A DNA stretch of 40,225 nt, from positions 1 through 40,225 of the forward strand of contig CAMFLW010000016.1 of assembly GCA_945957575.1 (NCBI GenBank). Reading direction: 5' to 3'. The position numbers were made by a program, and so were the translations under genes. Position 1 is the stretch's first letter; every line of letters begins with the position of its first letter. The notes under the pieces were generated by a model. It did not search any database. It saw only the letters and a list, made by a program, of their open reading frames with translations, and was not told the origin of the DNA. This DNA comes from an uncultured Aeromonas sp. (GTDB lineage Bacteria; Pseudomonadota; Gammaproteobacteria; Enterobacterales; Aeromonadaceae). Of the stretch, positions 24,319 to 32,773 are shown piece after piece.

Positions 24319-25334
24319 TGAGGCGCTTGCTCCTGCTGCTCTTGCAGATTGCTGTCAGCGCTCTGCTGTTTGGCCGCATCCTGCTTGGCATACTGGCCAT
24401 AGACCCCTTCAATGAGGTAGACCGGGCGCTGTTTCACTTCCACAAACATGCGGCCGATGTACTCGCCGATGATGCCGAGCGACAACAGCTGGATACCTCC
24501 GAGGAACAGCACCACAGACATCAGGGAGGCGTAACCGGGCACGTCGATGCCGAAGAAGACCACCTGGGTCACGATCTTGAGGATGTAGAGGAAGGCAACG
24601 AAGGATACGCCGACACCCACATAGCTCCAGACCCGCAGCGGCCAGCTGGAGAAGCTGAGCAGGCCGTCGAGGGCGAAGTTCCACAGTTTCCAGTAGTTGA
24701 ACTTGGTCTCGCCGGCGTGACGGGCAGGGCGCTCGTAGGGGACGCCAACGGCACGGAAACCGGCCCAGGCAAACAGACCCTTCATAAAGCGGTTGCGCTC
24801 CGGCAGCAGCTTGATCGCCTCGACCACGCGACGGTCGATCAAGCGGAAGTCACCGGCGTTCTCCGGCAGCTTGGTACTGGTGGAGAGTGCGTTGAAGAAG
24901 CGGTAGAAGCCACCGGCAGTCAGGCGCTTCATCGGGGTATCGGCGCTGCGATCGACGCGGATGCCGTAGACGGTGTCATAGTCACCGGTCTGCCACAATT
25001 TGACGAACTCCAGGATCAGGGCTGGCGGGTCTTGCAGATCCACGTCCATCGGCACGATGGCATCCCCTTTGGCATGATGCAGGCCGGCGGTCAGGGCTGC
25101 CTCCTTACCGAAGTTGCGTGCCAGGTTGACCAGGGTCACGCGCGGGTCACGGGCGATGGCCTGCTCGACCACTTCACGGGTACGGTCACGGCTGCCATCG
25201 TTGACGAATACAATTTCAAGCTGGTCTTTCAGCGGGGCCAGTTCGTTGTCTATCGCGTTGATGAAGGCATCGATGCTCTCTTCCTCGTTGTAAACGGGAA
25301 CGACCAGAGAGAGTCGAAAATCTGGATGCGACAT
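24315..25334 (-). CDS. gtrB: GtrB-type glycosyltransferase (polyprenyl-phosphate sugar synthase)
   Basis: GT2-family enzyme predicted to transfer a nucleotide-activated sugar to undecaprenyl phosphate at the cytoplasmic face. The 339-residue product has the GT-A domain at about 1-220 (SLVVPVYNEEESI, FVNDGSRDRT, NFGKEAALTAGL, DVDLQDPP carrying the metal-binding acidic residues), and two C-terminal membrane helices (about 232-255 and 265-290), as in GtrB/YfdH, followed by a glutamine-rich tail. AAGGA lies eight bases before the ATG. The sugar donor cannot be read from sequence. Confidence 0.9.
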   Translation of the reverse strand: MSHPDFRLSLVVPVYNEEESIDAFINAIDNELAPLKDQLEIVFVNDGSRDRTREVVEQAIARDPRVTLVNLARNFGKEAALTAGLHHAKGDAIVPMDVDLQDPPALILEFVKLWQTGDYDTVYGIRVDRSADTPMKRLTAGGFYRFFNALSTSTKLPENAGDFRLIDRRVVEAIKLLPERNRFMKGLFAWAGFRAVGVPYERPARHAGETKFNYWKLWNFALDGLLSFSSWPLRVWSYVGVGVSFVAFLYILKIVTQVVFFGIDVPGYASLMSVVLFLGGIQLLSLGIIGEYIGRMFVEVKQRPVYLIEGVYGQYAKQDAAKQQSADSNLQEQQEQAPQ

Positions 25335-25389
25335 AATAACGTCCTTATTTGGGATAGTTGTTTTTATAAAATGGTATTCGGGGCAAGGA

Positions 25390-25935
25390 TCACTGGGCTA
25401 CGGTCAAACGTACCGACTGCACATTGATGGGAGTAGGTGCCGAGAGCGCCAGAAAGTTGGGGCGCTTGGGATCTGCCGTGAGCGAGTCGCCGGGCAGACT
25501 GAGACGGATTTCGTTGATACCAGCCTTGGCCAGTTTCACCGTGGTGGTAAAGTCGTGGCCCAGCGCCACTTTCAGCAGAGCGCCGGCTTCCGGGCTGTTG
25601 ATGCGGGCGTGTACGGTGAGCTGATCCGGATTGGCTGCCTGTTTGGGCAGCACGAAGTAGAGACCACCCTGACCGGTGAGCAGGGTGCCTTCATCGCTCG
25701 GCTTCTTGGCCCAGCCTTCGCTGGAGAGGAAGCGACTCGGCTTGGTCAGATTGAGCTCGTTACCCGGCTGATAGGTCATGCTGGAGTTGTGTTCCCAGAA
25801 GCGGGTCTTGCCTTCCAGATAATAGAGTTTGTAGGCCAGACTCACGTTAGGGTGAGCCGCCAGATAGAGGGTGTAAAGATAAAAACCGCTCAACGCCAGA
25901 ATGGCAGTCAAAAAACCGAACTTTTTGTACGTCAT
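25390..25935 (-). CDS. Membrane-anchored protein of unknown function, first gene of the glycosylation cassette
   Basis: I do not recognise this family. The 181-residue product has one N-terminal membrane helix (about 6-25) and an otherwise soluble, beta-rich looking domain expected in the periplasm. Visible stretches are LYYLEGKTRFWEHNSSM, TGQGGLYFVLPKQA and LKVALGHDFTTTVKLAKAG. There are no cysteines. The ATG at 25935 is preceded by GAGAG; an upstream in-frame start adds 34 residues including a second hydrophobic stretch, but lacks a site. It lies 55 bases ahead of gtrB on the same strand, so it may modulate or present the acceptor for the cassette's transferase; that role is inference. Confidence 0.75.
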   Translation of the reverse strand: MTYKKFGFLTAILALSGFYLYTLYLAAHPNVSLAYKLYYLEGKTRFWEHNSSMTYQPGNELNLTKPSRFLSSEGWAKKPSDEGTLLTGQGGLYFVLPKQAANPDQLTVHARINSPEAGALLKVALGHDFTTTVKLAKAGINEIRLSLPGDSLTADPKRPNFLALSAPTPINVQSVRLTVAQ

Positions 25936-26263
25936 ATCACTCTCTAACGCCTGACTGAAATTGATAGGCAGATCTCGCGCATATGCTAATCCAATTGCAA
26001 AAAAAGCATAGTGGATCACAAAAAAATATTTGGTCACATATTAACCCCTTTTGTCCTCTGCTCCAAACGTTGTGATCTTTATGACTGACCATCTTGGCAG
26101 GCAGGAAGTTGCTGATTACAAAGGGAGGGTTAGGTTTGGCATACAGTAATGTACAGGCAGTGTGTTGCGTCATATTCTTGCGGATGCTGATTGTGATGCA
26201 GGGTCTATCGCCATTTTGCAGGTGCCGATTTATGATGGCGCATCGTTTAGTCAAGGACGGCTT
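25936..26263. other. AT-rich divergent intergenic region
   Basis: This 328-base stretch separates the glycosylation cassette (-) from the solute-binding pseudogene (+). It is more AT-rich than its surroundings, with A runs at about 26000-26006 and 26020-26026. Two TCACA sequences (near 26015 and 26034; TGTGA on the cassette strand) resemble CRP half-sites but neither is paired with a second half at the right distance. No gene or hairpin is convincing. Confidence 0.5.
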
Positions 26264-27032
26264 ATGAAGAGGTTATTCTATGTGTGGCTGCTAGCCAGCT
26301 GGGCTCAATTAGCCTCTGCCGCCAGCCTCTGTCCCGCCCCCATCAAGGTTGGTTTCGATAACTGGCCCCCCTATCACTACTACGAGGCAGAATCCCCAAC
26401 GCTGGTGCGGGGTTATGCCGCCGAGGTGTTGACTGCTGTGCTCTCCTCCATGGGTTGCAAGGTCAACTATGTGGAGTTGCCTTGGAAGCGAATACTCCAT
26501 GAGATGGAGTTCGGTCGTGTTGATATGGCGATGGAGGCGAACATCAACGATGATCGCGCTCGTTATGCTTGGTTTTCCGACTCCTACAACCCGGGACGTA
26601 CATTGCTGTGGATCCGCAAGGACAGCCATTACCCCGAGCAGGATCTGGCGAGCTGGCTGGCCAGCCAGTGGTCACACCCTGGGCGTGACCAAAGACTATT
26701 TTTACGGTGATGAGGCAATGGCTTTGCTCGGCCGTTACGCCAGCCAGGTGAGTGCGGTCAGTGACAAGCAGAATTACGAGAAGCTGGCCCGCGGGCGGAA
26801 CGACGGTTTCCTCGGTGACATGCTGGCAACACCCAGCGGGCTGAAGAAGGAAGGAATGAGTGGTCAGTTCTCATATCATCCTATGGTCGTGTATGAATCA
26901 CCGGGATTCTTTATGTTGGGCAAACGCAGCTTTTCGCCACAGTTCTTGCAACAATTCAATCAGGCGTTAGCCCGGTTCAAGGGGACAGATGCGTATGCCA
27001 TTATCTGGCAACGTTATGCCCCCGGGCGCTAG
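26264..27032 (+). pseudogene. Family 3 periplasmic solute-binding protein, frameshifted
   Basis: Two overlapping frames together encode one protein of about 255 residues: an N-terminal part with signal peptide (MKRLFYVWLL to ASA), KVGFDNWPPYHYYE and VDMAMEANINDDRARYAWFSDSY, then in the +1 frame VTKDYFYGDEAM, LARGRNDGFLGDM and GFFMLGKRSF. The layout matches SBP_bac_3 proteins, often orphan polar-amino-acid binding or sensor-like proteins. The switch must lie between about 26650 and 26690, next to a 14-bp perfect palindrome (26654-26667); removing one C there would restore LASWLASSGHTLGVTKDY. It may be a real pseudogene or a sequencing error. AAGGA precedes the ATG. No permease or ATPase gene is adjacent. 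Confidence 0.8.
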
Positions 27033-27124
27033 CAAAGTATTGGCCGTTCACGCATCATGAGCGGTCTGAGCACCGGGTCTGCCCATCAGTCCTGGCAGAG
27101 TGAACAAACTGTTTTGAGGTATCC

Positions 27125-28609
27125 ATGGGGATGAAGTATTGGCTGGCCCTTGCCAATCTGGTGTGGCTGGGATGTTTGCCCACCGGCGCGGTACATGCGA
27201 CCGAAGCACAAGTCGTGATGGCGGCCAGTGAAACCGGACATGACTGGTTTCAGGGCAGTCAGACCGAACAGGCTCGTATCGAGCTGGAGCAGCAGTTACA
27301 AGAGGCTGTGCTAGCCCAGCTGCACCCCGATTTTTTCACCTTGTGGAAGCGCCTGCAGGCCGTCCCTGCAGACCAGCGTGGTGCCATCTATGACGACATT
27401 TTTGCCAAGCTGAGCCGTTTCCAACACGCTTGGCGGGGGATGGATCTGGTCTCTCGCGAACAGATGAAGACCCTCAAGCTCGATTTGAACCGCCCTGTAG
27501 TGACTCAGCCCAGTGATGATGACCTGCTCACCCAGGTGAAATCTCTGCGTCCCCAGGTAGCGGAATACGAGGCGGTACGAGCCAAGGTGCACAAGCTGCT
27601 GGCGATGCCGATGGCCAGCAACTGGCCGACCCTGGATATGCCCACCCTGCGTGCCGGAGATAGCGCCGCCGAGCTTGGCCAGATCCGCGCCATGCTCAAT
27701 GAGCTGGGCGACAGTGTGCCGAGCCATGATGATCTGATTTACGATGGTGATACCGAGCAGGCTATCAAGCAGTTTCAACGTCGGCACGGCCTGACCGCCG
27801 ATGGCATCATCGGCCGCCAGACCCGTACCTGGCTCAATACCGGTCCGCAAGTGCGTGCCAGCTTGCTGCTGCGCAACCTGTGGCGTCGTGATCTGCTGGA
27901 TCAGCTGGACAAGTCCCGCTATGTGCTGGTCAATATCCCCGATTATCGCCTGAGCGTGGTGGAGTCCGGCAACGAGGTGTTTACCAGCCGGGTTATTGTC
28001 GGCAAGGAGCAGCGAGCTACTCCCATTCTGGCCAGCGAAATTCGCTCTATCGTGCTCAACCCCTCCTGGCATGTACCACGCTCCATCCTGAGCAAGGACA
28101 TCCTGCCCAAGCTGGGTCGCGATCCCGCGTATCTGAGTCGTGAACAGTTCGAAGTGATCGATAGTGAAGGCAACCCGGTGCAGTTTACTGAAGAGGGGTG
28201 GCATCGGGCGCTGGCCGCCGGTTTCCCCTATCGCCTGCGGCAAAAACCGGGTGATCACAATGCCCTGGGGCGCTACAAGTTCTACCTGCCCAACAATGAC
28301 GCCATCTATCTGCACTCCACCCCGCGCAAGGCGCTGTTCGAGCAGGGGGCGCGCGCCTTTAGTTCGGGTTGCATCCGGGTGGAACATGCGGACGACCTGG
28401 CCGAGCTGTTGCTGGCTGATTCCCGCTATCAGCCGGACAAGGTGGCCAATATCCTCAAGGAGAGCCAGACCAAATGGTTGCCGCTTACCACACCGATCCC
28501 GGTCTTTACCGTCTACTGGAGCAGCTGGATTGATGAGAATGGTCGCCAGCAATTGCGCAACGACATCTACGGATTTGATCGGGTCAGCTTCCAGAGCCGC
28601 CTGCTGTGA
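27125..28609 (+). CDS. ldtD: L,D-transpeptidase, LdtD/YcbB type
   Basis: Periplasmic enzyme that forms 3-3 (meso-DAP to meso-DAP) peptidoglycan cross-links. The 494-residue product has a signal peptide (about 1-25), a polar N-terminal domain, a PG_binding_1 domain at about 205-240 (DTEQAIKQFQRRHGLTADG), and a YkuD catalytic domain (about 265-440) with the LNPSWHVPRSI segment, the YLHSTP motif and the catalytic cysteine in FSSGCIRVE. A lid-like insertion separates the two catalytic motifs, as in YcbB. GAGGT lies four bases before the ATG. It is followed by a MepK homologue, the same order as ycbB-ycbK in E. coli. Confidence 0.93.
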   Translation: MGMKYWLALANLVWLGCLPTGAVHATEAQVVMAASETGHDWFQGSQTEQARIELEQQLQEAVLAQLHPDFFTLWKRLQAVPADQRGAIYDDIFAKLSRFQHAWRGMDLVSREQMKTLKLDLNRPVVTQPSDDDLLTQVKSLRPQVAEYEAVRAKVHKLLAMPMASNWPTLDMPTLRAGDSAAELGQIRAMLNELGDSVPSHDDLIYDGDTEQAIKQFQRRHGLTADGIIGRQTRTWLNTGPQVRASLLLRNLWRRDLLDQLDKSRYVLVNIPDYRLSVVESGNEVFTSRVIVGKEQRATPILASEIRSIVLNPSWHVPRSILSKDILPKLGRDPAYLSREQFEVIDSEGNPVQFTEEGWHRALAAGFPYRLRQKPGDHNALGRYKFYLPNNDAIYLHSTPRKALFEQGARAFSSGCIRVEHADDLAELLLADSRYQPDKVANILKESQTKWLPLTTPIPVFTVYWSSWIDENGRQQLRNDIYGFDRVSFQSRLL

Positions 28610-28625
28610 TCCCTGCCACAGAGTG

Positions 28626-28651
28626 AAAAGCCCGGCCTGTGCCGGGCTTTT
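28626..28651 (+). terminator. Terminator after ldtD
   Basis: AAAAGCCCGGC pairs with GCCGGGCTTTT around a four-base loop, 17 bases after the ldtD stop. It separates ldtD from mepK, so mepK needs read-through or its own promoter. Confidence 0.9.
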
Positions 28652-28759
28652 CTATGGGCGATTGAGGTTTGACAGGGCCCCCCACCGGAGGGTAGTTTCA
28701 AGCGCCGGTATCACATTTAATCAGTGATCTTATTCAACTATTGTTCGCTTGAATCTGCG

Positions 28760-29329
28760 ATGGACGAACCCCTTATGCTGGAACAAGAGATAAGTCGACG
28801 TCGTCTGTTACTGGGAGCCGGTTGCCTGCTGGGTAGCTCGCTGCTCTCCTTCCCCGCACTGGCAAGCCGCAGTACCACCGGGCGTGAACTCAGTTTCTTC
28901 AATCTCAATACCGGCGAGCGGGTGCGCGCCAGTTATTGGGAGAACGGCCACTATCTGAGCGATGGATTGGCCGAGCTCAACCACATCTTCCGCGATTATC
29001 GGCGTAATGAAGTGTTCAACATCGACAGGAAGCTGTTTGATCAGCTGTTCCTGTTACAGCACAAGCTGGGTCGGCGTAGTGAAATCCAGCTGATCTCCGG
29101 TTATCGCGCCCCGGTCACCAATCGCCAGAAGCGCCACAAGAGCCACAAGAGCCGCGGTGTGGCCAAGCACAGCTACCACACCCTGGGGCAGGCGGTGGAT
29201 GTGCGGATCCCCGGCGTTCAGTTGGCCCATCTGCGCAAGGCGGCCCTCAATCTCAAGGTAGGGGGGGTCGGCTACTATCCCCGTGACAACTTCGTTCATC
29301 TCGATACCGGTCCGGTGCGCAGCTGGTAA
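28760..29329 (+). CDS. mepK: Murein endopeptidase MepK (YcbK, M15/DUF882 family) with Tat signal
   Basis: Zinc-dependent periplasmic endopeptidase that in E. coli cleaves the 3-3 cross-links made by L,D-transpeptidases. The 189-residue product begins with a twin-arginine signal (SRRRLLLGAG followed by a hydrophobic stretch ending PALA). The catalytic region has QLISGYRAPVTN, the SRGVAKHSYHTLGQAVDV histidine/aspartate motif and GGVGYYPRDNFVHLDTGP. The start is uncertain: ATG 28760 and ATG 28775 are both compatible with the signal and neither has a strong ribosome site. Confidence 0.92.
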   Translation: MDEPLMLEQEISRRRLLLGAGCLLGSSLLSFPALASRSTTGRELSFFNLNTGERVRASYWENGHYLSDGLAELNHIFRDYRRNEVFNIDRKLFDQLFLLQHKLGRRSEIQLISGYRAPVTNRQKRHKSHKSRGVAKHSYHTLGQAVDVRIPGVQLAHLRKAALNLKVGGVGYYPRDNFVHLDTGPVRSW

Positions 29330-29376
29330 AGGGGTTGGCAAACTGCCAAGCTCTTCCCACCAAAGAGGAGATAGCG

Positions 29377-29628
29377 ATGAAAAAGATAGTGATTGGCGGC
29401 CTGATCGCCCTGTTGTTGACCGGTTGCAGCAAGCTCAACCGCGAAAATTACGACCAGCTGAAGATGGGGATGAGTTACGCCGAAACCAGCACCATTCTGG
29501 GCAAAGCGGAGCGCTGTGACGATGCGTTGGGCACCACCAGCTGCCTCTGGGGCGGGGAAGGGAAGAATATCAAGATCCGCTTTATCGCCGACAAGGCGAC
29601 CTTCTTCAGCTCGGAAGGGATAAACTGA
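29377..29628 (+). CDS. Small DUF3862-type lipoprotein
   Basis: An 83-residue lipoprotein: signal peptide with lipobox LLTGC (cysteine near residue 17), then a compact domain with YDQLKMGMSYAETSTILGKAERC, the pattern of the DUF3862/SmpA-BLIP-like fold. A second and third cysteine (in AERCDD and TTSCLW) may form a disulfide. GAGGAG lies seven bases before the ATG. It follows mepK by 47 bases and may share its transcript. Function unknown. Confidence 0.85.
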   Translation: MKKIVIGGLIALLLTGCSKLNRENYDQLKMGMSYAETSTILGKAERCDDALGTTSCLWGGEGKNIKIRFIADKATFFSSEGIN

Positions 29629-29645
29629 GTCGCAGCTCGTCCATG

Positions 29646-29672
29646 AAAAAAGCGCCACTCAGGCGCTTTTTT
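29646..29672. terminator. Bidirectional terminator between the lipoprotein gene and yicG
   Basis: AAAAAAGCGCC pairs with GGCGCTTTTTT around a five-base loop, with T runs on both strands, between convergent genes. Confidence 0.93.
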
Positions 29673-29713
29673 GTTGCTCGCAATCCAACCCGCCTCGCCA
29701 GAAGCTGGCGTAC

Positions 29714-30328
29714 TCAGTGGGTCGCGTACTGGTAGTTGAAGGTGGGCAGACCCCACTTGAAGCGTACTGCCAGCAGCCGCAGCACAAAGCCGATCCCGAT
29801 GGAACCGAACGCCGCCCAGTTAGTCGGCAAACCCTGATCCAGCGCCAGACAGTAGAGCGCTGCGGTGATCAGCGAAATGGCCGCATAGAGCTCGCGACGA
29901 AACACCAGCGGAATTCGCTGGCAGAGCAGGTCTCGCAGCACACCGCCAAAGACCCCGGTCACCACCGCCATGATGCAGGCAATACCGGCACCGTGGCCCA
30001 TATCCAGTGCTCGGGCTGCACCGAAGATGGAGAAGACCACCAGTCCCAGGGCATCGAGGGCCATGAACAGCTTGCCGAGATAGCGCATCAGAGGAGCGGA
30101 CACCACACCCGTCATCGCCGCAGCGGCAACCAGCAGCACATATTCCGGATGCTCAATCCAGAGCAACGGATAGTGACCCAGCAGCACATCGCGAATGGTA
30201 CCGCCACCGATGGCCGTCGCCGAAGCGATGATCACCACCCCAAACAGATCCATCCGTCGCCGACCCGCTGCCAGCGCGCCGGTCATCCCTTCGGCCACCA
30301 GGCCAACCAAGAAGAGTGTATGTAACAT
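29714..30328 (-). CDS. yicG: YicG-like TRIC-family membrane protein (UPF0126)
   Basis: Inner-membrane protein of 204 residues made of two repeats of the UPF0126/TRIC three-helix unit. Paired signature motifs are visible: [16 protein letters not shown] in the first repeat and [14 protein letters not shown] in the second, each with the glycine-rich kink and RD dipeptide. Bacterial TRIC proteins conduct cations, and some members have been reported as glycine transporters; which applies here cannot be told. It is transcribed convergently with the lipoprotein gene and borders the mobile-DNA scar on its upstream side. Confidence 0.9.
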   Translation of the reverse strand: MLHTLFLVGLVAEGMTGALAAGRRRMDLFGVVIIASATAIGGGTIRDVLLGHYPLLWIEHPEYVLLVAAAAMTGVVSAPLMRYLGKLFMALDALGLVVFSIFGAARALDMGHGAGIACIMAVVTGVFGGVLRDLLCQRIPLVFRRELYAAISLITAALYCLALDQGLPTNWAAFGSIGIGFVLRLLAVRFKWGLPTFNYQYATH

Positions 30329-30431
30329 AAGATATCCAAGGGGACGAGAAAGGCTGAAACCCTATCAGCACTAAATATTTCGGACAAGCTTTCGAGTGTA
30401 ATCATTAATTTATTTCATGCCAAATGCAGAG

Positions 30432-30869
30432 AGGACACCATTGTGGGTTAATGCCGATCAGTTCAGGAGCCATTGACCGAGCCTCCTGATGTGTAAAAAA
30501 CCGAAACCTGTTGACTTGGCTACGGATTTTTTCAACGTCCTTTACGCCAGCAATGCTGCCCAGTTATCGGTGGTTCTGATCTATTACTACTTTTTGCAGG
30601 TAGCGCATCATGGCCGCCTCGCTATCACTATTCGTAAGCTCGACCACCTTGGCCTGGTCGCTGCACTCTGCCAAGAACTCGGTATTGTCCCCATGATTGA
30701 TGCTGTGTTGCCCAAACCGCCACCTTTCAAGGTTGCGCACGGTGATGCACTGGTTGCCATGATAGTGAACGGCCTCGGCTTTCCCTGCAGCACCCTGCAC
30801 CTGCTCCCGCAGTTCTTTGCCAACAAGCCGGTTGAGCACCTGATTGGCCCCGGGATCCGTGCTGGGGAT
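30432..30869 (+). mobile_element. Truncated insertion sequence, IS1634-like
   Basis: The left part (30432-30488) is non-coding with a small inverted repeat AGGAG/CTCCT and looks like an IS end, though I cannot identify the terminal repeat. It is followed by the degenerate transposase N-terminus. The rest of the element (a typical IS1634-family member exceeds 1.5 kb) is absent and no matching right end is visible. It lies in a chromosomal gap between yicG and the M48 peptidase gene. Confidence 0.6.
30612..30869 (+). pseudogene. IS1634-family transposase remnant (N-terminal DUF4277 region)
   Basis: About 85 codons are recognisable: RKLDHLGLVAALCQELG, ALVAMIVNGLGF and LLPQFFANKPVEHLIGPGI are the hallmark N-terminal motifs of IS1634/DUF4277 transposases. 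After the segment ending GPGIRAGD the sequence departs from the family (a NDD-x-LGR motif is expected) and no catalytic DDE region follows. The leading 40 codons of the same frame do not look like the family either. It is inactive. Confidence 0.78.
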
Positions 30870-31130
30870 CAGATCATCCTAGAGGTATGGGGCGGCGCTA
30901 TCAGCACATTTATTCCTACATCAGGTGCGAAATGTCGGACGCAACCGGCCATCAACGGGGTGGCCATCGGCACTGTATGTGGATGGTGCTGTGCTATGTG
31001 GCAGCCATCGGACAGAGTGGTGAGCCGGTTAACCAGCCCGTCGGCACCAGGTTGGTGCTGTTGGCCCACAGTGTGTTTCGTGTTCGCCATCGCGGTGAAC
31101 ATGGTGTCTATGTACCTATCCATTAACTGA
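30870..31130. other. Unassigned scar sequence
   Basis: This 261-base stretch joins the transposase remnant to the structured RNA-like segment. Open frames exist on both strands (for example about 30887-31126 on +) but none resembles a family I know or has a ribosome binding site. It may be residue of another mobile element. Confidence 0.4.
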
Positions 31131-31139
31131 GCAGCATGT

Positions 31140-31290
31140 CGTACATATCACCGGGAACTATCTCGAAGCGGGTAGCGGGCCTGGAGAAACAAGCGGGGCA
31201 GTTTGTGTGACCGGAACGAAGGGAGCGAAGTGAACCCCGCTGCGTGAAGCCAAGGTTACAGCAGCGCTTGGTTTGAAAGTTGAATAAAAA
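31140..31290 (+). ncRNA. Structured segment, possible group II intron (domain I) fragment
   Basis: Two nested or adjacent stems are clear: AGCGGGG (31192-31198) with CCCCGCT (31235-31241), and AAGCCAAG (31247-31254) with CTTGGTTT (31267-31274, one G-U). The purine-rich sequence between them (GACCGGAACGAAGGGAGCGAAG) and the CTCGAAGCGGGTAGCGGGCCTGG-like stretch before them resemble, from memory, the domain I of bacterial group II introns. No domain V, reverse transcriptase gene or GTGYG 5' end is present, so it would be a dead fragment. Another structured RNA is possible. Confidence 0.4.
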
Positions 31291-31472
31291 CAACAAGTTG
31301 AAATCTTGGTTGATTAGTGCAAAGCTCCAGTTGGCGTTGTTTTGTGTTGGGCGACTGTCGGATTTGTTAATAGTACGGGATGGATATTTTTCCGCCAACC
31401 GGGAGCTGGCTCCCTTGCGTAGCAGGGCGGCATTTCCGAGAATAGGGCAACGTTATGGCAAAGGATCCCTTC

Positions 31473-32279
31473 ATGATTGCGTCCCTCACCAAGTTTGGCC
31501 TGGTAGCCCTCTGCAGTTCCCTGTTGGTCGCCTGCGCCCAGTCGCCGACCGGCCGCAGCCAGATGCTGCTCTACTCTCCCCAGCAGATGAACCAGTTGGG
31601 CGCCGACTCCTTCGAGCAGATGAAGAAGCAGGAGAAGGTGAGCAAGGATGTCAAAATGAACGCCTATGTCTCCTGTGTCGCCAAGGCGGTGACCGCCCAG
31701 GTGCCGGCCAGCTATGGTATCACCAGCTGGGAAGTGGTGGTGTTTGACTCCAAGCAAGTCAACGCCTTCGCCCTGCCCGGCGGCAAGATCGGGGTCTACA
31801 GCGGCCTGCTCAAGGTGGCCAAGAATCAGGATCAGCTGGCGACCGTTATCGGCCACGAGCTGACCCACGTGCTGGCCCAGCACTCCAACGAGCGACTCTC
31901 GCGCAGCCAGCTGGCCGGACTCGGTCTGGCGGCGGCCGACATCGCCATGGGCTCCAGCGAGTATCGCGGCGCCACTATGGCCGCCCTTGGCCTCGGGGTT
32001 GAGGTGGGGGTGATGCTGCCCTATGGCCGCACTCAGGAGAGCGAAGCGGATCGGCTGGGGCTGGAGCTGATGGCGCGCGCCGGTTTCAATCCGGCCGAGG
32101 CGATCCCCCTGTGGCAGAACATGAGTGCCGCCGCCGGTGGCAACACTCCGCCCCAGCTGCTCTCCACCCACCCGAGCAACGAGAGCCGGATCGCCGAGTT
32201 GCAGGCGCAGCAGGCTGAAGTCGAGCCGCTCTATCAACAGGCTCGCGCGTCGGGTCTGGTGCCCCAATGCAAGGCATAA
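31473..32279 (+). CDS. M48-family zinc metallopeptidase lipoprotein (LoiP/YcaL type)
   Basis: Envelope quality-control protease, probably anchored in the outer membrane. The 268-residue product has a lipoprotein signal (lipobox LLVAC), the zinc motif HELTH in TVIGHELTHVLAQHS, and the third-ligand region ESEADRLGLELMARAGF. NAFALPGGKIGVYSGLL is the conserved segment before the active site. The ATG at 31473 is preferred over one 18 bases earlier because AAAGGA lies seven bases before it and the signal peptide then begins at the N-terminus. It overlaps the next gene by 13 bases. Confidence 0.92.
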   Translation: MIASLTKFGLVALCSSLLVACAQSPTGRSQMLLYSPQQMNQLGADSFEQMKKQEKVSKDVKMNAYVSCVAKAVTAQVPASYGITSWEVVVFDSKQVNAFALPGGKIGVYSGLLKVAKNQDQLATVIGHELTHVLAQHSNERLSRSQLAGLGLAAADIAMGSSEYRGATMAALGLGVEVGVMLPYGRTQESEADRLGLELMARAGFNPAEAIPLWQNMSAAAGGNTPPQLLSTHPSNESRIAELQAQQAEVEPLYQQARASGLVPQCKA

Positions 32280-32773
32280 ACCTGCGCATGGCGCGCAGTG
32301 ATGATGCTGCTGCCATGACGGTGTTGCAGCGAGCCAGCTGGCTCGCTGCCTATGGCCAGGTGCTCGGTGCTGACCTGCTGGAGCAACTGGACGTCACTGC
32401 CCATCTGCAGATCTGGCAGCGCCGTCTGGTCGAGCCGGGCCCAAGACCCATGCTGCTTTGCCTCGACGAGGTGGTGATTGGTCTGCTCTACTGGCAACCA
32501 CAGCAGGAAGCGGGGCTGAGCCACGCCCTGATCCGCGCCTTTTACCTCCATCCCGAACACTGGCGACAAGGCTATGGCAAGCGGCTGTGGCAGGCGGTGG
32601 CGATGCAGATGCGCCGCACCGGTTGTCATAGCGTTAAATTGTGGCTGCTTGATGGCAACCACATCGGCGAGGGCTTCTACCTGCGCCGCGGTTTCATGTT
32701 TAATGGTCAGGAGCGCACCCTGATGAGCCTCGGCCACCCCTGCCTGCAGCGACAAATGAGCCGTTTGCTCTGA
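32267..32773 (+). CDS. GNAT-family N-acetyltransferase
   Basis: The 168-residue product shows GNAT fold features: an N-terminal segment LRMARSDDAAAMTVLQRASWLAAYG, beta4 with ALIRAFYLHPEHWRQGYGKRLWQAV containing the acetyl-CoA pyrophosphate-binding R/Q-x-x-G-x-G/A pattern (RQGYGK), and a C-terminal LWLLDGNHIGEGFYLRRGF typical of motif B. The start overlaps the end of the M48 peptidase gene, suggesting coupling; an in-frame ATG seven codons later is an alternative. The substrate is unknown. Confidence 0.88.
   Translation: MQGINLRMARSDDAAAMTVLQRASWLAAYGQVLGADLLEQLDVTAHLQIWQRRLVEPGPRPMLLCLDEVVIGLLYWQPQQEAGLSHALIRAFYLHPEHWRQGYGKRLWQAVAMQMRRTGCHSVKLWLLDGNHIGEGFYLRRGFMFNGQERTLMSLGHPCLQRQMSRLL

Noticed and set aside
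25936-26037. N-terminal extension of the first cassette gene from an upstream ATG
   Set aside because: It would add a second hydrophobic segment without a ribosome site; the ATG at 25935 has GAGAG upstream and gives a simple single-helix anchor.
26010-26040. CRP sites upstream of the glycosylation cassette
   Set aside because: Two TCACA half-sites in the same orientation, each without a partner half; AT-rich sequence makes such halves common.
31123-31398. Minus-strand open frame across the structured segment
   Set aside because: It overlaps the stems and has no ribosome site; such frames are common spurious calls over structured RNA-like DNA.
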